Origin: an uncultured Eubacteriaceae bacterium
Lineage (GTDB): Bacteria > Bacillota > Clostridia > Lachnospirales > CAG-274
Direction: 5' to 3'
DNA: 9,519 bases
NCBI GenBank assembly: GCA_938042265.1
Contig: CALIRN010000101.1
Span: 1 to 9,519, forward strand
Shown: positions 1 through 6,848 of the stretch, one piece after another
Layout of the letters: every line of letters starts with the position of its first letter
How positions within the stretch are numbered: the first letter of the stretch is position 1
Notes under the pieces: generated by a model
Told to the model about the DNA's origin: nothing
Seen by the model: the letters and a program-made list of their open reading frames with translations, nothing else
The model's database searches: none
Position numbers and translations under genes: made by a program

Positions 1-82
1 GTAGTTTTCACTCTACTGGCAGGAAAAATTTATATTTTTTCATTTGTCTACTTGATGGGGAGCAGTTCAGGGAGCAGTTCAC
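1..82 (-). mobile_element. Possible terminus of an IS3-family element running off the left edge
   Basis: Read on the minus strand, this stretch begins TGAACTGCTCCC at position 81 and repeats TGAACTGCTCC in tandem, then continues into an A-rich stretch. A TGnACTGnnCCC-type tip resembles the ends of IS3-family (IS150-group) elements, which begin 5'-TG. This is recalled resemblance, not a match I could run. No transposase sequence is inside the window and no target duplication can be assessed. It could instead be ordinary intergenic DNA downstream of the surface-protein terminator. Confidence 0.3.
59..82. repeat. 12-bp tandem direct repeat, two copies
   Basis: The unit GGAGCAGTTCAG (59-70) is followed at once by GGAGCAGTTCAC (71-82). 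Eleven of the twelve bases are identical and only the last differs. If the adjoining sequence is an IS end, this is a duplicated tip of that end. Confidence 0.85.
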
Positions 83-103
83 TATACGACAGCCCATTAT
101 TGT

Positions 104-142
104 TATAAAAATAAAACAGCTGTGCATCAACCGATACACAGC
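104..142 (-). terminator. Rho-independent terminator of the giant surface-protein gene
   Basis: On the minus strand a 10-bp stem (142-133 with 128-119) encloses a GGTT tetraloop and is followed by a T-rich run, TGTTTTATTTTTATAA. One position pairs as G-U on the minus strand but would be a C-A mismatch on the plus strand, so the hairpin is built for minus-strand RNA. It starts 28 bases after the stop codon of the 2078-aa gene. Confidence 0.85.
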
Positions 143-170
143 CTAATTTAAACGCCTTTATTATACATAT

Positions 171-3100
171 TTATTGCTCATCCTCGTCCTTTTTTAATGT
201 GACAGGCGGAGGAATAACAGCCTGAGAGCTTACTGCCTCATCTGTATTTGACGCTGCAGCGCTCCTGCTTGCTGCCGCACTGAGCATATTAAGCTGAGTT
301 TGAGCAATGCTGCTTATACTAAAGCTGTTTTCCACATTACTTTGTGCCGAAAGCCATGCATACTCACTTGGAGTATTTACACAGGTAACGGTAGGGTAAA
401 CATTATTTCCATCTTCATCCTCTGCCGCCCAGATAGGGAATGCCGTTGACTCATACATAGCCCTTGGAATATACAGACTGACAGAATGGCTTGCGGCAGT
501 AATTTCTCCCTGTTTAATGGTTAAATCGGATATATCTATATCCGTACTGCTGTAGAATGCACTGTCAATATCATAGTCAGTATTTGCCCAATCTGTTTCA
601 GATACGGTATAATTGCCCCTTTGGATAATCTGAATAAGCTGATTACCTCTGTAGGTATCATTTTCTCCGTCTTTATTGTTTGCAAATATATCTGCAAACA
701 AAGTCTGAGCCGTATCATTATTATTGATTGCTTTAAACAGAAAAGCCTGAGCATTATCTTCATCACGAATTTCCTTTTCCACATTAAGATAAAGCCATCT
801 TGCAGAGCTTTCCACCTGATTGGTAACGTCATCTACCTTAGTGATGGAATTTTGTAATGCCGCACCTGAACTGTCAATTTTATAATAATTAATTGAGAAC
901 TGATTTACATGTCTATCCTCTGTTCCTCCTGAGGGAGCTTCAACCTGAAAAACAAGTTTTATACTATTACCTTTACCAAATGTAACAGTCTTATCATCTG
1001 CCGGTTTTACGGTAAAGATGTTACCGCTTGCAGTAATACTAAAATCATCAATCGTATAATTGGCAGACTCTATACCAACATCAATTTTACCGCTGTCATC
1101 GGTAACAAATGTATAGCCTGCAGGGATTTGACTTGTAATGCTTGTTATTGAATATTGGCTGCTATCCGTATTTTGTGTTTCAAAATTAAGAGTATAGCCA
1201 ATTTTTCCGTCAAATGTGTCAGCAATATCAGAGGTTACATTAAAAACTGCCTTAGAAGCATATTTTTCATTATATTGACCATGCTGTTCATAATATTCTG
1301 TCTGAGTACTGTCCTCTGCAGAATCACTGATAACATCGCCGTTAATATATGAATAGGTAAATTTCGCCTGATTTTTAAGCTCTGCTTCCGATTGACTGAA
1401 CTTGGTATAAATGTCATCAACCGTTACTTCAAATTCAGCATAATAATCATAATCCATTCTTACCGGATTAAGCAGCCAGGTTATTTTATTATTATCCGTA
1501 TCCACATAATAGTAATATTTTTCCTCAGCATAGTTTCCGTTCATGCTGTCGGAATCTATACTTGCACTTCCTCCTATTAATTCCAGCTGTTCATACACAT
1601 CTGTTCCTTCATTTTTGTTAACATTCTTTTTCTGCCTGTAAACCTTAACAGTTCCGTCTATAAGGCTGCAGCCCTCAGGTATGGTATCCGTTACCACAAC
1701 ATTGCTGGCGTCATATACGCCCACATTCTGCAGTCTCATTCTGTATATAAGCTTATCACCGAAAAGGACAGCTCTCTGGAGATCATTACTGAACTTTTGG
1801 TTATCTACGCTGCGATAAGCGTCAGCCTGATAAAGAGGCAGTATATTGCCGCCGCTGCTGACAAGCTCCTGTTCAATTTTACCGTCATCAATTACAACAT
1901 ATTTTTCCGCTTCAACATCTGCAGCAACAGTCCTGAAAAGAGCAGTAACTCTTATATCATCTGTCAGCTTAACGCTGCTTTGACCCTCAGCACTGTCAAG
2001 AAAGTTAAACTTAATGCTCTTAACCGCTGTATTTGGTACATCACCGCTGAAATCTTCAACAGAAAAGCGTCTTACGGTATTTGATGTTTCAACAACAGTA
2101 AACTGCTTTGTTTCAGTATCCTGTGTTACCTTATAGCTGCTGTAGGTATAGCTGTACTGCAAGTCATCCGTATTATCAATTGTAATATCGTCGTTATCAA
2201 GGTTAACGTAGGTCATAGGATGCCAAACGCCTTCGGCATCATCTGTTTTATGCACCTCAACAATAAGCTTTTCAAGACTGTAATCGGGGCTTTTTCTCCA
2301 TGCAACTGTAACAGTTCCCGCCATTGTAGTGGTTTTAACACTCTTTGACCAGTAAGGAACACCTTCCGAATTATCGGGGTAATTAATTATTTTATCGTAA
2401 CTTTCATATTTTTGTGCCGTATAATCCTCCCATGAAGTATTACCCAATAAGTTTTTTACAAAATAATCACTGGGAAACTCATAATCGCTCAAGTCACCGG
2501 AATCGAGATTAACATTTTCGGCAACATCACAATCTATGTATGTGTAGCTGTCATTCTTTTCGCCGCTGAAGCTGTCCTCTGTTGCATTTGCAACTCCCGT
2601 ACGCATTTCCATTGTATAGCTGTCGGTCGTTATATTGACAAGCTTGTTTTCCTCAAGATACCTTCCGTCACTCATACGCCAGTAATAAACCATGTAATAA
2701 TAGCCCTTATCCGTATCATCAAACAAAGCGGTGCCTGACCATTTTTCAAGATTATTATTCTCTGACATATTGACAGGAGTATCTGCTTTTTTCAGGACAA
2801 AATTTTTGGAATTACCGTCAATATTTTCAATAATACCTTTGTAGACAACAACCATTGTTTTTCCATAATCCTCTGCATTGGTTGAAAAGAAATTGCCGAG
2901 AGATATTTGGTTTGTAAGGCCGTCTAAACCATCTGTCTTTTCCTCCGTTTTATAGGTAGGGTAATAATCATACAATGCAAAAACCTTATCATTATCCAAA
3001 CTGCTCTTAACAAAAGAGTTGGAGTCTGTATCAAAATAATTATCTCTGAAATTAACTGTCTGCGGGTCATAGCAGGTACGCTCACCAAGACAGGTATTAA

Positions 3101-6100
3101 TTAAAACAGTATTATTTTCATTTTTTGCAGGTAAACCCTGTGTAGAAGCATAGACAACACCTATTGTATGGTCAAATCTGCTCATAGTATACTCAGTTGA
3201 GTTAACTACAGTGGTAACGTTATTGGTTAAGGCGCCGTCATTATTAATGTCATTAAAAACATTTATGTTTATCATGTCCCCTGCATTAAGGTATGCAGTT
3301 GGTATAAGCCTTAGTGTACGGCTGCCAAATTCACTTTCCGACGTATCGGATGGGCCTGTTTCTGCCTCAGCACACGCTCTGAAATCGGTTGGCTTTTCGA
3401 CTGCCTCAAGAGGTCTGAAGGGATAATACGAATAAGCGCTGAGCGCCTTATATTTTTCATAAATATACTCATCACTTGAGCTTTCGTCAAGTCCCTTAAT
3501 GGTTGCTATAAGCTCAGCCCTGTATTCCACCTTTTCATCTTCATCAAGGCTGCCGTTAAAATATTGGCTCCCCTTATAAAGTATATCTTTAAGGCTTTCG
3601 GCAATGGATTCCTCTGTAGAGTCATTTGCAAAATTGGTAAGCGCAAGAATTTTTGCCTTCAAGGCTTCCCTTATTTCATCATCTGTTTTTGAGGTATCAA
3701 GCCCCAACAGGTCAATATAATTGGAGCGGACAGCATTCATTTCATTTAAATCAGCTATGTAGCTGTCATAATCCGTTTGTTTATCAAACCATTTTTTGTA
3801 GTTTGCCTCACTGCAGGTAGTAACCTTGACAAACTGCTTACCTGCCGCAAAATCAAAGCACTTAAAGGTATAATCATCATTTGCAGCCATATCAGCTGAA
3901 ATTGTAAGTACACTGGGGGCATAATTTTTAGTAACCGTTTCCGTTTTATTTGACGTTTGACTTATATCAAAGCTCACATCAAAGCCTACGGGGTTGCTGT
4001 TTTCGTCAGTACCGCCCAAATATGGAGTAAATCCGCTTTGTGCATTCTTTTCGGTATTGGTCTGCCAGCCAAGGTTGCTCACTGCAGAATTGCCGCCGCT
4101 TGTAAACTCAAACTTTGAGGATATATCTCTTACAGTGTCATAAATTGTTGTATCGGCTGTAGGCACAGTATCCCCTGCTCCATTCATAATAGTATCCCAG
4201 TGGTCTAAAAATACCGTTGCAGTTGACGCCTGACTGTACAATCTTGCAGTTTCCGCCTTACTGCCAAAATTATTTTCATTATTGCTTGTAAAAACATTCA
4301 ACTGAGGATAATAACCGCTTTTATATAGCCAAACGTCATCACTGCCCATAATGCCGTCAGTATCGGCAAGTCCCTTAACATTTTTTTGAGTTGATGTAAG
4401 AGTATACAGGCCGGTAATGGTATCTACAGAACCGTTTAATGACGTACGGGCATTATAATTACCTATATCTCTTTCACGCATAGCGGTAGTCTGTTTATCG
4501 TAACAGCAGTTCATGCAAACAAAAGGCATTAATGCATTATTATCGAAAGTTATACCATTACTGGTTGTAATGGTATTAGGATCCGTTTTAAGATATGAAC
4601 CAAAAAAACCACCTATTGAATTAGTGTTTGTAGAATCTGTGGAGGTATCAGTTGTAATACCGCCAACCTCACCTGCCGCATAGCAGTTTATAAATAAATG
4701 CTGCTTATCTGAATCAGTACCCTCAGACCTTACATTTCCATAAATCTGACCTACAAATCCGCCTACATAGTTGCCTGAATACTGCATACCTACAGAGGAT
4801 GTAGAATAACAGTTCTTACACACAACCTTGCCGCGATACTGGGTATAGGCTACATTTTTGTTTGTATCATAGCCATATGCTCTGTTATCATTAAAAATAC
4901 CGCCTATAAATCCACCTACACTTGTTTTACCCTCAATAAGACCTGATGTATAGCAGTTTTCAAAATAAGAATTAACAAGAGTTTTTTCGCCTTCCACATT
5001 ATAATAAAAACCATCGCCACAGCCTATAACACAGCCCGTAAAAACACCTGACTGCGTAGTTGCATAAATAGTAGAATTAGTAAAACAGTTTTTAAAAATC
5101 ATATGTGACTGCAAACAGGAAACAAATGTACCTGAGTGATTTAACGCTAATTCATAAACCTCACAATCTATTGCCATGGAATTCTTATATATAGATGGAA
5201 ATTTAGCATTGTTAAGAGTATATGTCTTTCCCTCATATACTGTATCATATCCCTTCCATACCTTCTCTACCTCTTCGATGGAAGGAGGTATATCAGTATA
5301 GTAGAATGATGTTGCAGTAGAATCTGTATCACCAATATAAGAAACAGTAGAATCAAAGCCGGTGCCTCCATTATATGATGCAAATGTGGCACAATGTCCT
5401 CTTCCGCAAACATAGCTATTTCTTATCATGCAATTATTAAAATAATCTCTTAAATAGCTATAACCCAAAACAATGGCAACACCTGACTCAGCAGTATTAA
5501 TACCAAGACAATGTTCAAAATTTACATTGTCAAAATAAGAGTAAGATATACTTGTACCAAATATACCACCCGGTCTAGCAATAAACATATTATCAAAATC
5601 TACATCATGAATATAAAAATGCTGTGCTGAATTATTTAAAAATGTATAATTTATATATATTGTCGCACCTGTAGTAGCATTAACTCCATTTTCAATTCTA
5701 CTAAAATAACCATTATAAATTTTATTTCCATTACCATCTATATCCAAATAAACACTGCTGTTAGAAGTACCAATCCAGTATTTATCATTACTTCCGCCAA
5801 GGTCAATGTCACATAATAATTTTATACCCAATTTAGTTGCATATTTTATGGTTTTGTAATCTTCAACATAAGTCTTAATTTCATTTTCATTAGGTCTGAT
5901 ATTATTAAAACTTGTTTTTGACATACTAAGGAGCTGCATAAGCTGATTAGCCGTACTTACATAATATATACGATAATATCCGTTTAATACTTCATCATAT
6001 TCCAATGTATAATAAAGTGTAGGAATATCCTCTGTTGCCATATCGGGATCATAAGCATAATTGGATACTGCCACAGCACTTTCTGAAACAGCAACATCAC

Positions 6101-6407
6101 TAATAGGCAAACCTATTGATGTAGCAGTAGATGCATTACCAACTCCTGCTATTTCGGTATTAATCCATGCTGTATTTATTACTGTAGTATCAGCCCACAT
6201 ATTAGCCTGTGGTTCATTATTTTCATCAATCCAGCCAAGACTGTTCATCTTTTCTGCCCATAAGGCAGAAGGATTTAAGGTTTCAGCTGCTTCGGCATTT
6301 TTCAAATTAATTATTGCATTTAAAAAACTTAAATCACAATAATTAAATATAATCAGCCATGCCAAAACAAATGATACAATTTTTTGTATTAACCTTTTAG
6401 AATCCAT
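171..6407 (-). CDS. Giant secreted GLUG/beta-helix surface protein with C-terminal DUF11-like and Cna-B-like domains (2078 aa)
   Basis: Probable extracellular adhesin or matrix protein; no enzymatic role is visible and I saw no HExxH peptidase motif. The start ATG at 6407 has a strong SD (GGAAGGGGG, 9-nt spacer). Residues 1-41 form a signal peptide: basic MDSKR, a long hydrophobic stretch and an AEA-A cleavage region. Residues about 188-350 look like beta-helix coils, including KLLCDIDLGG. Residues about 432-606 hold GLUG-type repeats (NCYSTSSVG, VGGFVGQI, CYAAGEVGG, IGGFFGS), closed by WLYKSGYYPQL near 700. Residues about 869-993 are a charged, helix-predicting insert. A DUF11-like domain (GDKLIYRMRLQNVG, VVVTDTIPEG) spans about 1549-1690, a second beta domain about 1731-1825, and a Cna-B/prealbumin-like domain (FLFKAINN, GNYTVSE) about 1868-2016. 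The last 60 residues are Ser/Ala-rich and end in KKDEDEQ, with no LPXTG, hydrophobic anchor or basic tail. GLUG repeats occur in M26-type IgA proteases and many surface proteins; the adhesin role is inferred. The reading frame is intact. Confidence 0.85.
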   Translation of the reverse strand: MDSKRLIQKIVSFVLAWLIIFNYCDLSFLNAIINLKNAEAAETLNPSALWAEKMNSLGWIDENNEPQANMWADTTVINTAWINTEIAGVGNASTATSIGLPISDVAVSESAVAVSNYAYDPDMATEDIPTLYYTLEYDEVLNGYYRIYYVSTANQLMQLLSMSKTSFNNIRPNENEIKTYVEDYKTIKYATKLGIKLLCDIDLGGSNDKYWIGTSNSSVYLDIDGNGNKIYNGYFSRIENGVNATTGATIYINYTFLNNSAQHFYIHDVDFDNMFIARPGGIFGTSISYSYFDNVNFEHCLGINTAESGVAIVLGYSYLRDYFNNCMIRNSYVCGRGHCATFASYNGGTGFDSTVSYIGDTDSTATSFYYTDIPPSIEEVEKVWKGYDTVYEGKTYTLNNAKFPSIYKNSMAIDCEVYELALNHSGTFVSCLQSHMIFKNCFTNSTIYATTQSGVFTGCVIGCGDGFYYNVEGEKTLVNSYFENCYTSGLIEGKTSVGGFIGGIFNDNRAYGYDTNKNVAYTQYRGKVVCKNCYSTSSVGMQYSGNYVGGFVGQIYGNVRSEGTDSDKQHLFINCYAAGEVGGITTDTSTDSTNTNSIGGFFGSYLKTDPNTITTSNGITFDNNALMPFVCMNCCYDKQTTAMRERDIGNYNARTSLNGSVDTITGLYTLTSTQKNVKGLADTDGIMGSDDVWLYKSGYYPQLNVFTSNNENNFGSKAETARLYSQASTATVFLDHWDTIMNGAGDTVPTADTTIYDTVRDISSKFEFTSGGNSAVSNLGWQTNTEKNAQSGFTPYLGGTDENSNPVGFDVSFDISQTSNKTETVTKNYAPSVLTISADMAANDDYTFKCFDFAAGKQFVKVTTCSEANYKKWFDKQTDYDSYIADLNEMNAVRSNYIDLLGLDTSKTDDEIREALKAKILALTNFANDSTEESIAESLKDILYKGSQYFNGSLDEDEKVEYRAELIATIKGLDESSSDEYIYEKYKALSAYSYYPFRPLEAVEKPTDFRACAEAETGPSDTSESEFGSRTLRLIPTAYLNAGDMININVFNDINNDGALTNNVTTVVNSTEYTMSRFDHTIGVVYASTQGLPAKNENNTVLINTCLGERTCYDPQTVNFRDNYFDTDSNSFVKSSLDNDKVFALYDYYPTYKTEEKTDGLDGLTNQISLGNFFSTNAEDYGKTMVVVYKGIIENIDGNSKNFVLKKADTPVNMSENNNLEKWSGTALFDDTDKGYYYMVYYWRMSDGRYLEENKLVNITTDSYTMEMRTGVANATEDSFSGEKNDSYTYIDCDVAENVNLDSGDLSDYEFPSDYFVKNLLGNTSWEDYTAQKYESYDKIINYPDNSEGVPYWSKSVKTTTMAGTVTVAWRKSPDYSLEKLIVEVHKTDDAEGVWHPMTYVNLDNDDITIDNTDDLQYSYTYSSYKVTQDTETKQFTVVETSNTVRRFSVEDFSGDVPNTAVKSIKFNFLDSAEGQSSVKLTDDIRVTALFRTVAADVEAEKYVVIDDGKIEQELVSSGGNILPLYQADAYRSVDNQKFSNDLQRAVLFGDKLIYRMRLQNVGVYDASNVVVTDTIPEGCSLIDGTVKVYRQKKNVNKNEGTDVYEQLELIGGSASIDSDSMNGNYAEEKYYYYVDTDNNKITWLLNPVRMDYDYYAEFEVTVDDIYTKFSQSEAELKNQAKFTYSYINGDVISDSAEDSTQTEYYEQHGQYNEKYASKAVFNVTSDIADTFDGKIGYTLNFETQNTDSSQYSITSITSQIPAGYTFVTDDSGKIDVGIESANYTIDDFSITASGNIFTVKPADDKTVTFGKGNSIKLVFQVEAPSGGTEDRHVNQFSINYYKIDSSGAALQNSITKVDDVTNQVESSARWLYLNVEKEIRDEDNAQAFLFKAINNNDTAQTLFADIFANNKDGENDTYRGNQLIQIIQRGNYTVSETDWANTDYDIDSAFYSSTDIDISDLTIKQGEITAASHSVSLYIPRAMYESTAFPIWAAEDEDGNNVYPTVTCVNTPSEYAWLSAQSNVENSFSISSIAQTQLNMLSAAASRSAAASNTDEAVSSQAVIPPPVTLKKDEDEQ

Positions 6408-6416
6408 ACTTATCAG

Positions 6417-6425
6417 CCCCCTTCC
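6417..6425 (-). promoter_or_regulatory. Ribosome binding site of the giant surface-protein gene
   Basis: GGAAGGGGG on the minus strand, nine bases before the ATG at 6407. It fixes the start and supports a real signal peptide at the N-terminus. It departs from the AGGAGG form seen at the other intact gene. Confidence 0.75.
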
Positions 6426-6611
6426 AAGTGGTATTGTTAATCAGATGTAGGATAGACACCTACTTTAGAGATGAGCAAAACAAATAAAAATCCTCAAGAA
6501 TAACCCACAAATCAATCACAATAAGTTGCCCAAAAGTCAAACTAAAACAGCAAAGCGGAGGAGCAACCCAACGCATACTGTGAGATATTACGGTGAATGA
6601 CAGCGGTACTT
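6426..6611. other. Gene-free leader region upstream of the giant surface-protein gene
   Basis: No gene is seen on either strand. Read on the minus strand it would be the 5' leader. A small hairpin (5-bp stem GTAGG/CCTAC, 6447-6463) lies just above the SD. The only -35-like hexamer, TTGACT (6540-6535), lacks a good -10 at proper spacing, so no native promoter is convincing here. Bases 6541-6615 are visibly richer in G and C than their surroundings and contain GCGGAGGAGCAACCC on the plus strand. I could not match this patch to a known riboswitch or intron domain. Confidence 0.5.
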
Positions 6612-6659
6612 GAGACTATTTCAAGCTTTGTGTAAATACTAAAAAATGATATATTTAAT

Positions 6660-6697
6660 AATAAGGATAGGACAAGGCAAAATGTTCTATCCTTATT
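6660..6697. other. Perfect 11-bp stem-loop inside repeat unit 1
   Basis: AATAAGGATAG (6660-6670) pairs perfectly with CTATCCTTATT (6687-6697) around a 16-base loop. The equivalent place in unit 2 also folds (AAGGG/CCCTT, 6780-6811), although the stem bases differ, so pairing is partly kept despite sequence change. On the minus strand the stem is followed by AT-rich DNA with a TTTTTT run some 17 bases on, so it could act as a weak terminator. It would sit directly after the start of transcripts from the outward IS promoter. Confidence 0.6.
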
Positions 6698-6700
6698 TAT

Positions 6701-6730
6701 AGTATACAGCTAAATTTTATATTGTGTCAA
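6701..6730 (-). promoter_or_regulatory. Outward promoter at the IS right end: TTGACA-18-TATACT
   Basis: On the minus strand, a perfect -35 TTGACA (6730-6725) overlaps the outer tip of the IS256 inverted repeat. An 18-base spacer leads to TATACT (6706-6701), five of six matches to the -10 consensus. It points at the giant surface-protein gene, with an expected start near 6694 and a leader of about 290 bases. The -10 lies in the extra IS end and the -35 at the main element's tip, so this looks like a hybrid junction promoter. Outward -35 boxes in IS256 ends are known from the family. Activity here is inferred. Confidence 0.55.
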
Positions 6731-6743
6731 GAGTACGTTTCAA
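6716..6743 (-). promoter_or_regulatory. Second overlapping outward promoter: TTGAAA-16-TATAAA
   Basis: On the minus strand, TTGAAA (6743-6738) lies wholly within the IS inverted repeat, with TATAAA (6721-6716) after a 16-base spacer. Each hexamer has five of six consensus matches. It overlaps the TTGACA promoter and faces the same way, so the two may compete or provide two start points. AT-rich DNA throws up such matches by chance, so confidence is moderate. Confidence 0.4.
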
Positions 6744-6757
6744 GTTTTGTATAAACG
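6728..6757. repeat. Right terminal inverted repeat of the IS256-family element
   Basis: Starts CAAGAG and contains TTTCAAGTTTTGTATAAAC. It matches the left end at 18 of 30 bases and the extra end at 6609-6638 at 20 of 30. The outward strand carries TTGACA at the tip. Confidence 0.6.
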
Positions 6758-6848
6758 CAAAAAACTGATATACGATAAAAAGGGTATAATAAGGCAAACT
6801 GTTCTGCCCTTGTTTTATGATATTATATAAAAATAATGATATCAGCAA
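6731..6848. repeat. IS256 right end and 3' untranslated stretch (repeat unit 2)
   Basis: This unit runs from the inverted repeat to the transposase stop codon and is the homologue of 6612-6730. It carries the same layout: terminal repeat, an A-rich block, then a hairpin around AAGGCAAACTGTTCT. It belongs to the transposase-bearing element. Confidence 0.6.
6776..6811 (-). terminator. Possible terminator after the IS256 transposase
   Basis: On the minus strand, AAGGG (6811-6807) pairs with CCCTT (6784-6780), and the T-run continues to TTTTT. The loop is large, about 22 bases, with little further pairing, so it would be weak. It lies about 40 bases past the transposase stop. Confidence 0.35.

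Larger units (their letters stand above)
6612..6730. repeat. Extra, diverged copy of the IS256 right end (repeat unit 1)
   Basis: This unit aligns along most of its length with 6731 onward, at about 70% identity by eye and a period of 119 bp. Both start GAG, share TTTCAAG(C/T)TTTGT(G/A)TAAA and a central AAGGCAAA(A/C)TGTTCT. Unit 2 is the right end of the transposase-bearing element, so unit 1 is read as the right end of another related IS256 copy, truncated here, or as an old duplication of the end. Confidence 0.65.

Noticed and set aside
1..108. Open plus-strand frame from the window edge containing MGSSSGSSSLYDSP
   Set aside because: It is low complexity and is produced by the 12-bp tandem duplication (12 is a multiple of 3). 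No SD or family resemblance was found, and it is better explained as IS-end or intergenic DNA.
621..3426. Several plus-strand ORFs of 60-98 codons opposite the giant gene
   Set aside because: They lie wholly within a well supported minus-strand coding region, lack SD sequences and have no recognisable protein features, so they are shadow frames.
6061..6342. Plus-strand 93-codon ORF opposite the signal-peptide region of the giant gene
   Set aside because: It is antisense to clear coding sequence with an AT-rich hydrophobic composition arising from the opposite frame. No start signals are present.
171..6407. IgA-specific M26 metallopeptidase
   Set aside because: GLUG repeats are shared with that family, but no HExxH zinc site was seen anywhere in the protein.
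6541..6615. THF or cyclic-di-GMP riboswitch suggested by GGTGAATGACAGCGG and CGGAGGAGCAA
   Set aside because: The resemblance is on the plus strand, where no gene follows. The closing stem is missing and the core motifs do not line up with either consensus.
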